DNA of 64,000 bases, from contig NZ_CP027116.1 of NCBI RefSeq assembly GCF_003431975.1, positions 3,782,001 through 3,846,000 of the forward strand, given 5' to 3'. The notes beneath the pieces were generated by a model that ran no database searches, had not been told where the DNA came from, and saw nothing but the letters and a program-made list of their open reading frames with translations. Numbering within the stretch: the first letter of the stretch is position 1; each line of letters begins with the position of its first letter. This document shows, one piece after another, positions 57,270 through 64,000 of this stretch. The position numbers were made by a program, and so were the translations under genes. The stretch is from Bacillus pumilus (GTDB taxonomy: Bacteria > Bacillota > Bacilli > Bacillales > Bacillaceae).

Positions 57270-57980
57270 ATGTTAAAGTATCAACAAATTGCGAGCGATA
57301 TTGAAAAATATATTGTCACCCATGAGCTGCAGCAAGGGGACAAACTCCCTGTACTTGAAACACTCATGAATCAATTTGCTGTGAGTAAAAGTACGATTAT
57401 CAAATCATTAGATTTACTCGAAAGAAAAGGGATTGTCTATCAAGTGAGGGGCAGCGGCATCTTTGTGAGAAGACACAGGCGCAAGGGCTACATCAGTCTT
57501 TTATCCAACCAAGGGTTCAAGAAAGATTTAGAGGAATTTCAACTGACATCAGAGGTTTTAATGCTAGACACCATCAAACCCTCCGAAGAAGCTGCACTTA
57601 ATTTAAACATCAAACAAGACGAGGATGTTTTTTACCTCAAACGCATTCGTTACATCAATGGACAAACCTTATGCTTAGAAGAATCCTATTATCGGAAAAC
57701 CATCATTCCCTATCTCAACACAGAAATAGCCGCCGATTCTGTTTTTAAATTCATCAGTGAAGGCCTCGGACTCAAAGTCGGCTTTTCGGATATGTACTTA
57801 CAAGTAGGCAAACTGAATGAAACCGAAGCCAAGCACCTCGGACTCAAACAAGACGATCCCGCTCTCCGCGTCGAGACGGTCTTTCATCTTACAAATGGAC
57901 AGCCCTTCGACTTCTCGAAAATCACGTATAACTACATGCAATCCCAATTTTTTATTCAAGCGAATAATTATTATGGGTGA
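57270..57980 (+). CDS. GntR-family regulator, HutC/UTRA type
   Basis: 236 residues from ATG at 57270; an ATG at 57264 abuts GAGGA. N-terminal winged helix (LKYQQIASDIEKYIVTHELQ; VSKSTIIKSLDLLERKGIVY) and C-terminal UTRA ligand domain (FYLKRIRYINGQTLCLEESY). It is divergent from the EIIBCA gene and most likely represses it until a phospho-beta-glucoside binds, as GmuR does in B. subtilis. Confidence 0.88.
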   Translation: MLKYQQIASDIEKYIVTHELQQGDKLPVLETLMNQFAVSKSTIIKSLDLLERKGIVYQVRGSGIFVRRHRRKGYISLLSNQGFKKDLEEFQLTSEVLMLDTIKPSEEAALNLNIKQDEDVFYLKRIRYINGQTLCLEESYYRKTIIPYLNTEIAADSVFKFISEGLGLKVGFSDMYLQVGKLNETEAKHLGLKQDDPALRVETVFHLTNGQPFDFSKITYNYMQSQFFIQANNYYG

Positions 57981-57987
57981 TGGATCG

Positions 57988-58021
57988 AAAAAGCCTCCTG
58001 AGACAATCAGGAGGCTTTCTT
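57988..58021. terminator. bidirectional terminator
   Basis: AAAGCCTCCTGA / TCAGGAGGCTTT hairpin between convergent genes with T-rich and A-rich flanks. Confidence 0.8.
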
Positions 58022-58026
58022 ACGAT

Positions 58027-58617
58027 TTACCTTTCAATCTTTACACATTCCCTCCTTCTTTCTTGAGAAGAAATGCCGTCAATCGCCACATCACCATAAT
58101 AAATGTCTATATGATCTCTTTTGCCAATTAGAGCAACCGGAAAAGCATGCTGTTCTTGCAGGCACTTTTCGAACTCATCTGGATGAATCTCTACTTCAAT
58201 TTCATGTCCAGTGAAAGCATATTCAAACGTAAGCGTATGATAAAGATCCACAAGACAGCGTTTGATCCCCTGTTGAAGACGAATGACATCATGAGAAACA
58301 ACCTCTGTCCACTTTAAAGAGATAACGAACCCTACGTAACCTGCTTCTTTTTGTATGTTGATGGTCATATCATTTAGCTTCGATCCCGACAATACAAACT
58401 CCATATAATAACCATCAAAGACATCGTCTTTGATGGTATTTTCTTTTATTCTATGTTCAATCCACATTTCGCCATCAGGATCCTGACTAAACTTTACTTT
58501 GGTAATAGACATTTCTTTTTGAGCTAGATAATCAGACAATTGGCGAAAAGTATTTGGTAAATGAATGGCCTCATAAAAAACGATTCCCATATTGATGTAT
58601 CCACCCATAGCTATCAT
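58027..58617 (-). CDS. hypothetical protein
   Basis: 196 residues, soluble. Beta-rich core with charged helices (DVIRLQQGIKRCLVDLYHTL), ending SQERRRECVKIER. A second start (ATG at 58608, MGGYINMGIVFYEA) is possible; GAGGG lies upstream of both. No family recognised. It stands alone between a GntR regulator and a PhzF gene. Confidence 0.6.
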   Translation of the reverse strand: MIAMGGYINMGIVFYEAIHLPNTFRQLSDYLAQKEMSITKVKFSQDPDGEMWIEHRIKENTIKDDVFDGYYMEFVLSGSKLNDMTINIQKEAGYVGFVISLKWTEVVSHDVIRLQQGIKRCLVDLYHTLTFEYAFTGHEIEVEIHPDEFEKCLQEQHAFPVALIGKRDHIDIYYGDVAIDGISSQERRRECVKIER

Positions 58618-58790
58618 GCATCCCTCGCTTTATTTTTTCTTTCATTATACTTTACTCAAACCTGTATTCTGAGAAAACTCATCCCCTTACATGAACACCT
58701 CCGATTTAAAGTATCAAAAAGATTCATTTTACGAATGCATTGAACAAACTTATGATAAACGTAACAAGAGTGTATAGGAGGATTCATTAT

Positions 58791-59687
58791 ATGAGAGATA
58801 TTAGGGTGTACCATGTCGATGCATTTACAACTGAGAAATTTGGAGGAAATGCTGCTGGGGTCGTGTTGGATGGTGATCTTTTAACGGAGGATGAGATGCA
58901 GAATATCGCCAAGGAGTTGAATTTACCGGAATCTGTCTTCTTGCTGCCTGCACATGATAAAGAAGCTGATTATCGGGTTAAATACTTCACACCGACGGAA
59001 GAGGTCAATTTCTGCGGCCATGCGACTGTTGGATTGACTTGGCTTTTGGCGACGGAGCTTGGGCTGGCAAAAGAGAAAACAGGGGTCGTGTTAGAAACGA
59101 AGATTGGCAATGTTCCTGTTGTATGGCACGAAGAAAATGGCAAAGTCATCGATGTGGAAATGACGCAGGTGACGCCGAAAACGCGAGATTTTATGATCGA
59201 TTTAGAAGAGCTTAGTGACATGATTGGTGTCAGCAGTGACCGCATTGATCCATCCTATCCTATCAAATTAGCAAACACCGGAAACTGGCATCTTCTCGTT
59301 CCGATGAAGCACCAGGAAGACATTGATCAAGCGGCACCGAACTTAGCGGCTTTAGGGAAAATGAATAAAGAGCAGAATATCACGACGACTCACCTTTATA
59401 CATTTCATACCACAAAAGAATGTGATCTTTACACGAGAGATTTTGCACCTGGAATTGGGATACCCGAAGATCCGGTGACGGGGGCAGCAAACGGAGCATT
59501 GGCTGGCTATCTTTATTTGGAAGGTATCATTTCTCAGCAAGAAACTACTCACTTGAACATTGCCCAAGGAGATGCCATCGGCAGACCTGGCATGCTTCGA
59601 ATCACGGTCATTCCGAATGAATCAAAGCCGGTGATCAAAGTAGCAGGCGCAGCGGTCATCACCATTCGCGGCGTGTTGACTTTATAA
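58791..59687 (+). CDS. PhzF-family isomerase
   Basis: 298 residues from ATG at 58791 (ATAGGAGG upstream); the longer frame from 58740 is unsupported. N-terminal IRVYHVDAFTTEKFGGNAAG; the catalytic Glu is in LNLPESVFLLP; FCGHATVGL and EDPVTGAANGALAGYL are further conserved blocks. Related to phenazine PhzF and to B. subtilis YddE-like epimerases/isomerases. There are no phenazine genes here, so the substrate is unknown. Confidence 0.85.
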   Translation: MRDIRVYHVDAFTTEKFGGNAAGVVLDGDLLTEDEMQNIAKELNLPESVFLLPAHDKEADYRVKYFTPTEEVNFCGHATVGLTWLLATELGLAKEKTGVVLETKIGNVPVVWHEENGKVIDVEMTQVTPKTRDFMIDLEELSDMIGVSSDRIDPSYPIKLANTGNWHLLVPMKHQEDIDQAAPNLAALGKMNKEQNITTTHLYTFHTTKECDLYTRDFAPGIGIPEDPVTGAANGALAGYLYLEGIISQQETTHLNIAQGDAIGRPGMLRITVIPNESKPVIKVAGAAVITIRGVLTL

Positions 59688-59690
59688 ACC

Positions 59691-59730
59691 ATCAGCTTGA
59701 ATGGGAGACATCTCGTTCAAGCTGATTTTA
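59691..59730. terminator. terminator between PhzF and LysR genes
   Basis: TCAGCTTGAA / TTCAAGCTGA stem with a 14-base loop and TTTTACTT after it; reads in both directions. Confidence 0.65.
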
Positions 59731-60600
59731 CTTAAAATGATCTTTTACCACTTCGATCCATCTTTTAGCCGATGGCGATGCCGCTTTGAATGATTTGAAC
59801 GCCAAGTTGATCTCACGATATACGCTCGTCTCAAGTGGGATGACTTTCGTATGAGACATCTGCGGCGGCAAAATTAATGTCGGAATGAAGGTTACTCCAA
59901 GCCCTTCTTGAACCATAGAAATGAGCGTATTGTTGTCTCCTATTTCAAACAAAACATGAGGCTTCACGCCTCTTTCTCTTAATAATTTCTTAATGAGCAG
60001 GTCACAGCCCGCTTTTGGCATAATGAATGATTCATCATGTAACGAGTCAACTTCTATCACTTTCTTCGTATTGAAGTGATGATCCTCATGCATCAGCACC
60101 ACCAATTCATCTTGGAAAAGTGGAATGGTTTCGAATTCTCTCGATGGCTGCGTTAAAAAACCAACATCAATCGTACCAGATGCAATCCATTCCTCAATCT
60201 CCTCATAACCACCTTCATATAGCTCTACTTGGATATTGGGATACTTTTTTGTAAAACGGTGAATCAGCTGCGGAAGCATTTTTGAAGAAAAACTGGAGAA
60301 CGTCCCGATCTTAATACTCCCCACTTCCATCCCTTGAATCAACGCCGCCTCCTGCTCAAGCAATGAAGCATGATGAATGATTTGCCGAATATGTGGTATC
60401 ACCCGCTCACCTGAATCAGTCAGCGACAGCCCGTTTCGATTCCGATGAAGCAGCACAATCCCAAGCTCTGACTCAAGCTTCGCCATATTATGACTGACTC
60501 CAGACTGCGTCAAACCAAGTTTCTCCCCGGCTTTTGTAAAACTGCCGCACTCGACGACTGTTAGAAATACTTTGTATTGGAATGTGATCAGTTTGGTCAT
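59728..60600 (-). CDS. LysR-family transcriptional regulator
   Basis: 290 residues. HTH SFTKAGEKLGLTQSGVSHNM (about residues 20-39) then the substrate-binding domain (IKIGTFSSFSSKMLPQLIHR). It begins 5 bases after the LURP-one-related gene stop, so both are in one transcript. No target genes evident; the convergent PhzF gene is a possible one. Confidence 0.88.
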   Translation of the reverse strand: MTKLITFQYKVFLTVVECGSFTKAGEKLGLTQSGVSHNMAKLESELGIVLLHRNRNGLSLTDSGERVIPHIRQIIHHASLLEQEAALIQGMEVGSIKIGTFSSFSSKMLPQLIHRFTKKYPNIQVELYEGGYEEIEEWIASGTIDVGFLTQPSREFETIPLFQDELVVLMHEDHHFNTKKVIEVDSLHDESFIMPKAGCDLLIKKLLRERGVKPHVLFEIGDNNTLISMVQEGLGVTFIPTLILPPQMSHTKVIPLETSVYREINLAFKSFKAASPSAKRWIEVVKDHFK

Positions 60601-60605
60601 CTCAC

Positions 60606-61115
60606 TTATGAATTCATCGTTGCCGACGAAGAAGACCTAGACGCCGCTTCATCAGCCTTCACACAATCAATCGCAACAACGAGCGCAATCATTACAGGCT
60701 CCATCTCTTCTTTCAAAATATCCACCTTATAACTATCTCCCCAAGTAAACCCTTCCTTCTTCACCTGGCCGATCACTTCGCCGCTTTGCAGCACTTGGAA
60801 ATTCATATCCCACCAGTTACCTTGCACTTCTACACCCGCAGCATCAATTGAGTATTTTGCTTTAAAAAACGTAAACTCTTTTTTGATCGTCAATACCTCT
60901 TGACCACCAACTTCTACTAAAAACTTCGGTAAAAAGCTAAACATTTTCTTCGTAATCACAGCAATTTCTTCTCTCTCTGTATTCAGAATGGTAAACGTCT
61001 TCGGTACCTTCATAAAGCTGCCTTCGACCACATACACATCGTTCTCCTGCTGATCCTTCACCGTAAACCTGCCGCTTAGACTAAATACTTTCTGTTTCAT
61101 GTATAGTTGCTTCAT
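60606..61115 (-). CDS. LURP-one-related (LOR, YxjI-like) protein
   Basis: 169 residues. LYMKQKVFSLSGRFTVKDQQ, GSFMKVPKTFTILNTEREEI and YKVDILKEEMEPVMIALVVA are LOR/DUF567 blocks (tubby-like fold). A Ser/Ala-rich tail ends it. Function unknown; small proteins of this family may bind membrane lipids. First gene of the LOR-LysR pair. Confidence 0.8.
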   Translation of the reverse strand: MKQLYMKQKVFSLSGRFTVKDQQENDVYVVEGSFMKVPKTFTILNTEREEIAVITKKMFSFLPKFLVEVGGQEVLTIKKEFTFFKAKYSIDAAGVEVQGNWWDMNFQVLQSGEVIGQVKKEGFTWGDSYKVDILKEEMEPVMIALVVAIDCVKADEAASRSSSSATMNS

Positions 61116-61451
61116 ATGAACCTCCGATTAATTTCACAGAATTTATCATTCTTTTATCTTTTCTTTACTTAATTTTGATTATACCAAAAAATAGAATACG
61201 TAAAAAACCACCTCACAGGAGATGGTTTTTGGTTACTAATTCATCTTCAGAAGAACTGTTTGATATTTCAAGCAACTTGATTAAAAATAACAAAAGCATA
61301 TTCATTCAATCGTTGCAACTAACATCTATTCTCTATTGAACAACTCCCTTCATGACTAGTCAGTAATTAACCATTAAAATTTAGAGTATTACTTTATAGT
61401 TAATTATTTAAAAATTAGCTTAATATAATCATTTTAACAATCAAGGATGAG
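61116..61451. other. A/T-rich intergenic region
   Basis: About 335 bases without a recognised gene. It has a weak hairpin at 61205-61231 (ACCACCTC / GAGATGGT followed by TTTTT). The DNA beside the SMC-like gene is noticeably A/T-rich, suggesting a boundary of acquired DNA. Confidence 0.45.
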
Positions 61452-64000
61452 TTATTTCCTAACAAGCCCCACAATTTTGCTAAATGGAATAGAGGAATCA
61501 TGTTCAACAACTAAAGCTTTTGAAAATCGATCTAGGTATTGTTTCTCGTGTGACTTTGGTGAAAGAATGATTAACTTCCTTTTTAATTCCTGCACATATA
61601 AATCAAACACTTTTAACTTCCGATTTTCATCAAGCGCGCTATCAAATTCATCTAGTACAATAAAACCTGGTGTAAACGATAAATTTTGTAATAGTGCTAG
61701 CGCAAATAGTAATGAGCTTAACGACTCTTCACCGCCGGACACACCTTTTCCTACTCGTCCGCCTCGTGCTTTTACACTAACATCTTCCATCGTCCCCCGA
61801 TGGCCTTCTTTCCTTGCTTTAATGAATAATTTAAACACATTACGCCCTCTTCTATCTTCATCAACTGTCCAAGACACTTCTCCTTCAAATTGAAACTGCC
61901 TCATAAAGAATTCAAATCGATTCCTCACCTCAAGAACTCTCATGTTAATCGTTGTTTCTAACTTGTCCTTTAATTGCTCTGTCCTCGCTCCATTTTCTGT
62001 TAATAAATTGTCTAAACGCTTATATTCTTGATTCAGTCTTTCATATTCAGTCATCGCAGCCTTATAATTTTCAGGTGCTTCTGGATCAATCTCAGGTTCA
62101 TTTCTTGCACCATTAAACATCGTTTTTCCATGATCGCGTTCCGTTCTTAACTCACTAATAGATGGAATTTGATCAGGAAATCGTTCTTGGCTTGCTTCTG
62201 AGTAAAGCGGTAACTCGAACTTTTTGATTTCCGTGATCTCTTGCAGGTAACCCACCAACTCTTGCTTCATTCGATCAATTTCATCTTGTTTTTCTTTCAT
62301 TCGACGGCCTATGTCTTCTTTCTCTCTATTTTTATGTTGTAAGTCATCTTCTAATGCTTCTTTCACTCTCTTTTGTTTTTTGACTATGACAAGATGCGTA
62401 TCAAGTTCTTCTTCTAAATAGTGGCTTTTTTTCTTGCACCTTTCATACTCTCCATCTATATCAGCCAACTGTTGTTGAAGTGATTTAAATGCTTGATACT
62501 TTTCTTTCCTTTTCCCTAACTCTTCGTAAAAAGTTCCTTCTCGTTCGAACAACGTATAATCATTGTTCAGTTGGGCTTTTACGTTATTCAAATCTTGTCT
62601 TTCTTGATCTAGCTGTTTTAACTGCTGCTGCTTGCCTGACAATTCCTGTTCTTTTCTTATTAATTGTCTCCCTCGATCTTCCCGTTCGTACTCTTTTGAC
62701 ATAAACGCTTCTGCTTCTTTCACAGATGAAATAACACCATTTAGATTTTGTAGTTGTATCGTTAACTCATTCAGCTCTTTCTCTAATTCCGTACACCTTA
62801 TCTTCTTTATCTTTAATTGTTGATCAACTTCTTTTTTTCTGGCTTGTAATGATGTTTCACTTAAGATCAATCGGTCTTTTTCTTGTGAACCTCGAATACC
62901 CATTTCATCATATAAATATCCATTTTTGATGTGGATGGTCTTATGTTTGAAGAACTGCTCGACCCACCATAATGCTTTGATTGCATGCGGAATGAATTCG
63001 TCTCGTACACTTTCCTTCACTTTAAGATGAAGCGCTGGTAAGGATGTAATTGAGCGATCTGGAACTACATTCATGAGGGATACATGGTACAGGTCATTAG
63101 GTGGTTCGACTTCTTTCCCTTGAAAAAAGATTGTGTACTTAATCGCATCGAACAGTTGCTCATCTTTTAATTGAGCCTGTTCATCTAGTTCAACTAATTC
63201 ACGAAGGGGAAATGCTTTCACGTTTCTATTTCTAAAATAGTTGAGTGACTCCTGTTGGCGTTGAGAAAGCTCTTGATTTCCCATCAATAATTGATGTTCG
63301 TTTTCTAATTCCTCGACCTCTTTTGATAATGTAAACTGTTCATCTTTTGATTTTTTGATTTCTAAATTTAATTGATCAATTCTCATGCTCACATTATGAG
63401 AACTCAGGTACTCATTTAAAAGCTCTTTCATTTTTTTACTATTATTTTTATCTTGCTCTATTTTAAACTTTAATGCTGCTATCTCATTACGTAATTGATT
63501 CTCTATCTCTTTTAATTCAACTTCACTTTCCATCATTTGTGAAAGCAAATACGTGTTGTGATCAATCTCTTTTTTCAACCGAATTAGGTTTGTCTTCACT
63601 TCCTGCTCCGTATGCCGAATATATTTTTCTTGTTCTGTGATATCCTTTAATTCCTCTTCTCTGATAGCAATCTCTTCAATTTTCTTAGCTTTCTTTTCTT
63701 TTAATAAAGACATCTCTTCGTGACCAGCTTCAATATCAACTTCTAACTTTTCTTGTTTAAGTAAAAGTTGATTCATACCTTCACTGTGCTCTGAAAATTG
63801 TGCTTGTTCCAACTGAATTTTATCATTTATTTCTTCATAATCAGTTTCAAGCTGATCAATCAAATCTTCCAATAGTTTCTGTTCTTTTTTGAGTTCTTTT
63901 TCTAATAAAAGGAGTGCTCTTATATATTGTGTGCCTCCCGTTTTTAGACGTTCTTGATTCTGATTAAAAAGGTATAAGCGTTGTTTACTAATATCGAGAC
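61452..64000 (-). CDS. large SMC/RecN-like coiled-coil ATPase (partial, N-terminus outside window)
   Basis: The reverse frame is open from the right edge to the stop, about 849 residues seen; the frame continues past 63872 without a break. Long coiled coils (about the first 550 residues seen) with a globular segment in the middle, then the ATPase C-lobe: signature KGVSGGEESLSSLLFALALL, Walker B PGFIVLDEFDSALDE and a switch segment LIILSPKSHEKQYLDRF. This is an SMC-family half, too long for SbcC repair ATPases' tail and with no zinc hook CXXC seen. Not the housekeeping smc (different signature context). SMC-like proteins of this kind occur in plasmid and phage defence systems; partners would lie beyond the window. 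Confidence 0.75.
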   Translation of the reverse strand, partial: LDISKQRLYLFNQNQERLKTGGTQYIRALLLLEKELKKEQKLLEDLIDQLETDYEEINDKIQLEQAQFSEHSEGMNQLLLKQEKLEVDIEAGHEEMSLLKEKKAKKIEEIAIREEELKDITEQEKYIRHTEQEVKTNLIRLKKEIDHNTYLLSQMMESEVELKEIENQLRNEIAALKFKIEQDKNNSKKMKELLNEYLSSHNVSMRIDQLNLEIKKSKDEQFTLSKEVEELENEHQLLMGNQELSQRQQESLNYFRNRNVKAFPLRELVELDEQAQLKDEQLFDAIKYTIFFQGKEVEPPNDLYHVSLMNVVPDRSITSLPALHLKVKESVRDEFIPHAIKALWWVEQFFKHKTIHIKNGYLYDEMGIRGSQEKDRLILSETSLQARKKEVDQQLKIKKIRCTELEKELNELTIQLQNLNGVISSVKEAEAFMSKEYEREDRGRQLIRKEQELSGKQQQLKQLDQERQDLNNVKAQLNNDYTLFEREGTFYEELGKRKEKYQAFKSLQQQLADIDGEYERCKKKSHYLEEELDTHLVIVKKQKRVKEALEDDLQHKNREKEDIGRRMKEKQDEIDRMKQELVGYLQEITEIKKFELPLYSEASQERFPDQIPSISELRTERDHGKTMFNGARNEPEIDPEAPENYKAAMTEYERLNQEYKRLDNLLTENGARTEQLKDKLETTINMRVLEVRNRFEFFMRQFQFEGEVSWTVDEDRRGRNVFKLFIKARKEGHRGTMEDVSVKARGGRVGKGVSGGEESLSSLLFALALLQNLSFTPGFIVLDEFDSALDENRKLKVFDLYVQELKRKLIILSPKSHEKQYLDRFSKALVVEHDSSIPFSKIVGLVRK

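Noticed and set aside
61452..64000. Wadjet JetC
   Set aside because: The C-terminal ATPase motifs do not look like those I know for JetC, and no JetA, JetB or JetD gene is seen downstream within the window.

Overview
This 64 kb window looks like chromosome of a Bacillus of the pumilus/subtilis group. The reasons are strong GGAGG-type ribosome binding sites with frequent TTG and GTG starts, an arabinogalactan (gan) operon, a Rap-Phr pair, LicT/RAT antitermination of a beta-glucoside PTS operon, CcpA-type cre sites, an LXG type VII toxin and a glycine riboswitch. The species assignment is inference. No rRNA, tRNA, CRISPR array or intact insertion sequence was found.

Layout. 1-2.97 kb: gluconokinase (cut by the left edge), an RpiR-type regulator and a nucleoside hydrolase. 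3.06-6.15 kb: a small island with two tandem membrane-anchored proteins facing away from a GHSLGG lipase whose C-terminus ends in a YxxxD helix, followed by a small helical protein. This resembles a type VII lipase toxin with the toxin domain at the N-terminus plus immunity genes. 6.2-7.9 kb: an unknown membrane protein. 7.9-17 kb: a LysR regulator and the ganR-ganS-ganP-ganQ-ganB-ganA galactan system. 17.2-25.4 kb: a citrate transporter, a BcrA-like ABC exporter, a PhnA-like protein, and a glycerate module (cdaR, GntP permease, glxK). 25.5-30.6 kb: TetR, MFS and a two-gene FtsX/LolD-like ABC transporter. 30.6-32.5 kb: gene remnants and Rap-Phr.

32.5-37 kb: bglP-bglH-licT with promoter, cre, RAT and terminator. 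37-42.7 kb: a secreted or anchored unknown, PadR-DUF4188, a Nudix hydrolase, Xre-DUF3169, and a glycine permease under a riboswitch. 42.8-47.6 kb: LacI regulator, MFS, shikimate dehydrogenase-like enzyme and a second, paralogous MFS. 47.9-53.6 kb: an accessory stretch with pseudogenes, an IS3 orfA remnant, an LXG toxin-immunity pair, a broken TerD-like gene and an EVE-like/Mrr restriction enzyme. 53.7-58 kb: a second beta-glucoside PTS/GH1 pair controlled by a divergent GntR regulator. 58-61.1 kb: a hypothetical gene, PhzF, LysR and a LURP-one-related protein. 61.4-64 kb: the C-terminal part of a large SMC-like ATPase that runs off the right edge.

Much of the window is plant-carbon use: galactan to galacto-oligosaccharides, uptake, then beta-galactosidase; two phospho-beta-glucoside routes; gluconate, glycerate, citrate and a shikimate/quinate-type module. 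Most modules carry their own local regulator, and for several the matching operator palindrome can be read directly in the DNA. Many starts given here were moved from the longest possible reading frame to the codon correctly spaced from a ribosome binding site.
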